A DNA stretch of 5,592 nt, taken from Verrucomicrobiota bacterium (GTDB lineage Bacteria; Verrucomicrobiota; Verrucomicrobiae; Chthoniobacterales; UBA10450). Within the stretch, counting starts at the first letter, position 1. Every line of letters starts with the position of its first letter. Below the pieces are notes generated by a model. The model saw nothing but the letters and a program-made list of their open reading frames with translations, was not told where the DNA came from and did not search any database. This document shows, in pieces, positions 4,911-5,592 of the stretch. Made by a program: the position numbers and the translations under genes. The stretch is taken from assembly GCA_003219495.1 (NCBI GenBank), contig QHOZ01000015.1:3870-9461 (forward strand). The letters run 5' to 3'.

Positions 4911-5592
4911 TCAGCGCCGACTTCGCGAAAGGAGGTCGTTCAGGAGCGGCTCGGCGTCCGGATATTTGGGATCCAATTGCAACGCGGCGCGCAATTCCGG
5001 AATTGCCGCGTCGTTTTGCCCGGCACGGACGAAACCGACCGCGAGATTGTAATGCGCTTGCGGATTGTTGGGCTCGAGCCGGAGCGCTTCGCGATAATGC
5101 TCGAGCGCGCCCGCGCTGTTGCCGGTTTCGAGCAATAAATTTGCGAGATTCGTGTGCGCGTCCGGAAAATCCGGCGCCAGCCGCAACGCGCGGCCATAAT
5201 AGGCGATCGCGTCACTACGATTGTTCTGCCGCGCGAGCGCGTTCGCCAGGGTGTAGTAGGCGTTGGCATTGTTCGGATCCGTTGTGAGGGCAGCTTTCAA
5301 CCAGCCGATTGCTTCCGGGATTTCGCCGCGCTCGGCGAGGGCAGACCCCAAATTGAATCGACCAAATTCATAATCGGGATCGACCACAAGTGCGCGGCGG
5401 TAATGAACGATGGCTTCGTCGAGCGCACCCTTTTTGCGAAGAGTGTTAGCCAGGTTGTTATGCGCGGTCGCTGATTGCGGGTTTCTTGCTAACACCGCGC
5501 GAAAACATGTTTCATTGTCGCGGTAATTTCGGCTTTGCGCGAAACTCAGACTGGCCAGGGTCGCCAGCAGCAGGATGCAAAGTCCGTAGCCA
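4911..5592 (-). CDS. TPR-repeat C-terminal part of a multi-pass membrane protein, 5' end cut by window edge
   Basis: The leftward frame is open to the right edge, with 226 visible residues. A GTG at 5495 is not the true start, because the frame continues upstream with GYGLCILLLATLASLSFAQ, a membrane helix, then SRNYRDNETCFRAVLARNP and the repeats. A last membrane helix followed by S-x-x-Y-x-D-x-E-x-x-x-x-x-x-L-x-x-N-P and TPRs is typical of long bacterial proteins with a multi-pass PMT/TMTC-like membrane half and a TPR tail. Five complete 34-residue TPRs follow (W/Y/L-G/A-F-A-P pattern, for example AHNNLANTLRKKGALDEAI), then an 18-residue capping helix. The TPR part probably serves protein binding on the non-cytoplasmic side. 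Enzymatic function cannot be judged because the N-terminal half is missing. Its stop is 3 bases from the convergent xerC stop. Confidence 0.85.
   Translation of the reverse strand, partial: GYGLCILLLATLASLSFAQSRNYRDNETCFRAVLARNPQSATAHNNLANTLRKKGALDEAIVHYRRALVVDPDYEFGRFNLGSALAERGEIPEAIGWLKAALTTDPNNANAYYTLANALARQNNRSDAIAYYGRALRLAPDFPDAHTNLANLLLETGNSAGALEHYREALRLEPNNPQAHYNLAVGFVRAGQNDAAIPELRAALQLDPKYPDAEPLLNDLLSRSRR
4968..5477 (-). repeat. Five consecutive 34-residue TPR units (102 bp each)
   Basis: Units on the minus strand are 5477-5376, 5375-5274, 5273-5172, 5171-5070 and 5069-4968. Each is exactly 34 codons, with no insertions. Four of them end LxxDP, LxLxP or a close variant. They differ at DNA level, so they are an old protein repeat rather than a recent expansion. 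A partial sixth helix (KYPDAEPLLNDLL) caps the array. Confidence 0.9.

Noticed and set aside
4924..4940. CCTCCTTTC on the minus strand, resembling the anti-Shine-Dalgarno tail of 16S rRNA
   Set aside because: It encodes Leu-Leu-Ser at the end of the TPR protein and nothing else of 16S rRNA is present, so this is coincidence.

Overview
The window looks like a chromosomal segment from a GC-rich, diderm (outer-membrane) bacterium. A soil-type Verrucomicrobiota of the Spartobacteria/Chthoniobacterales kind is my best guess. It rests on the style of the small lipoprotein and the TPR membrane protein, and on an MlaEFD lipid-transport operon without a neighbouring mlaB or mlaC. This is recognition from memory, not a computed placement. 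There are no RNA genes, CRISPR arrays, insertion sequences or obvious mobile elements.

Layout. Positions 1-3467 form one leftward operon of five genes, read from right to left. It starts with an 86-aa protein of unknown function (TTG start), followed by mlaE (permease), mlaF (ATPase, ATGA overlap with mlaE) and mlaD (membrane-anchored MCE protein with a long helical C-terminus). It ends with a membrane-anchored PIN-domain protein of the YacL type, whose GTG start directly follows the mlaD stop and which runs off the left edge. Positions 3507-4907 hold a rightward pair: a 170-aa lipoprotein and a XerC/XerD-type tyrosine recombinase, separated only by the lipoprotein stop codon. Positions 4911-5592 hold a leftward gene, cut by the right edge, that encodes the last membrane segment and five TPR repeats of a larger membrane protein.

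The core biology is lipid transport between the membranes. MlaE, MlaF and MlaD make up the inner-membrane ABC complex. The 86-aa protein is placed to be an accessory, and the divergent lipoprotein is a possible but unproven envelope partner. The recombinase is a complete, housekeeping-type chromosome-dimer resolution enzyme. The segment is very compact: 39 bp between the divergent starts, 3 bp between the convergent stops, and no spacer at two junctions. Three of the five complete or near-complete junction starts are non-ATG (GTG or TTG), each with a plausible Shine-Dalgarno sequence. I see no strong evidence for a wholly new system. The best leads are the 86-aa protein, the coupling of the PIN protein to Mla, and the extended MlaD.
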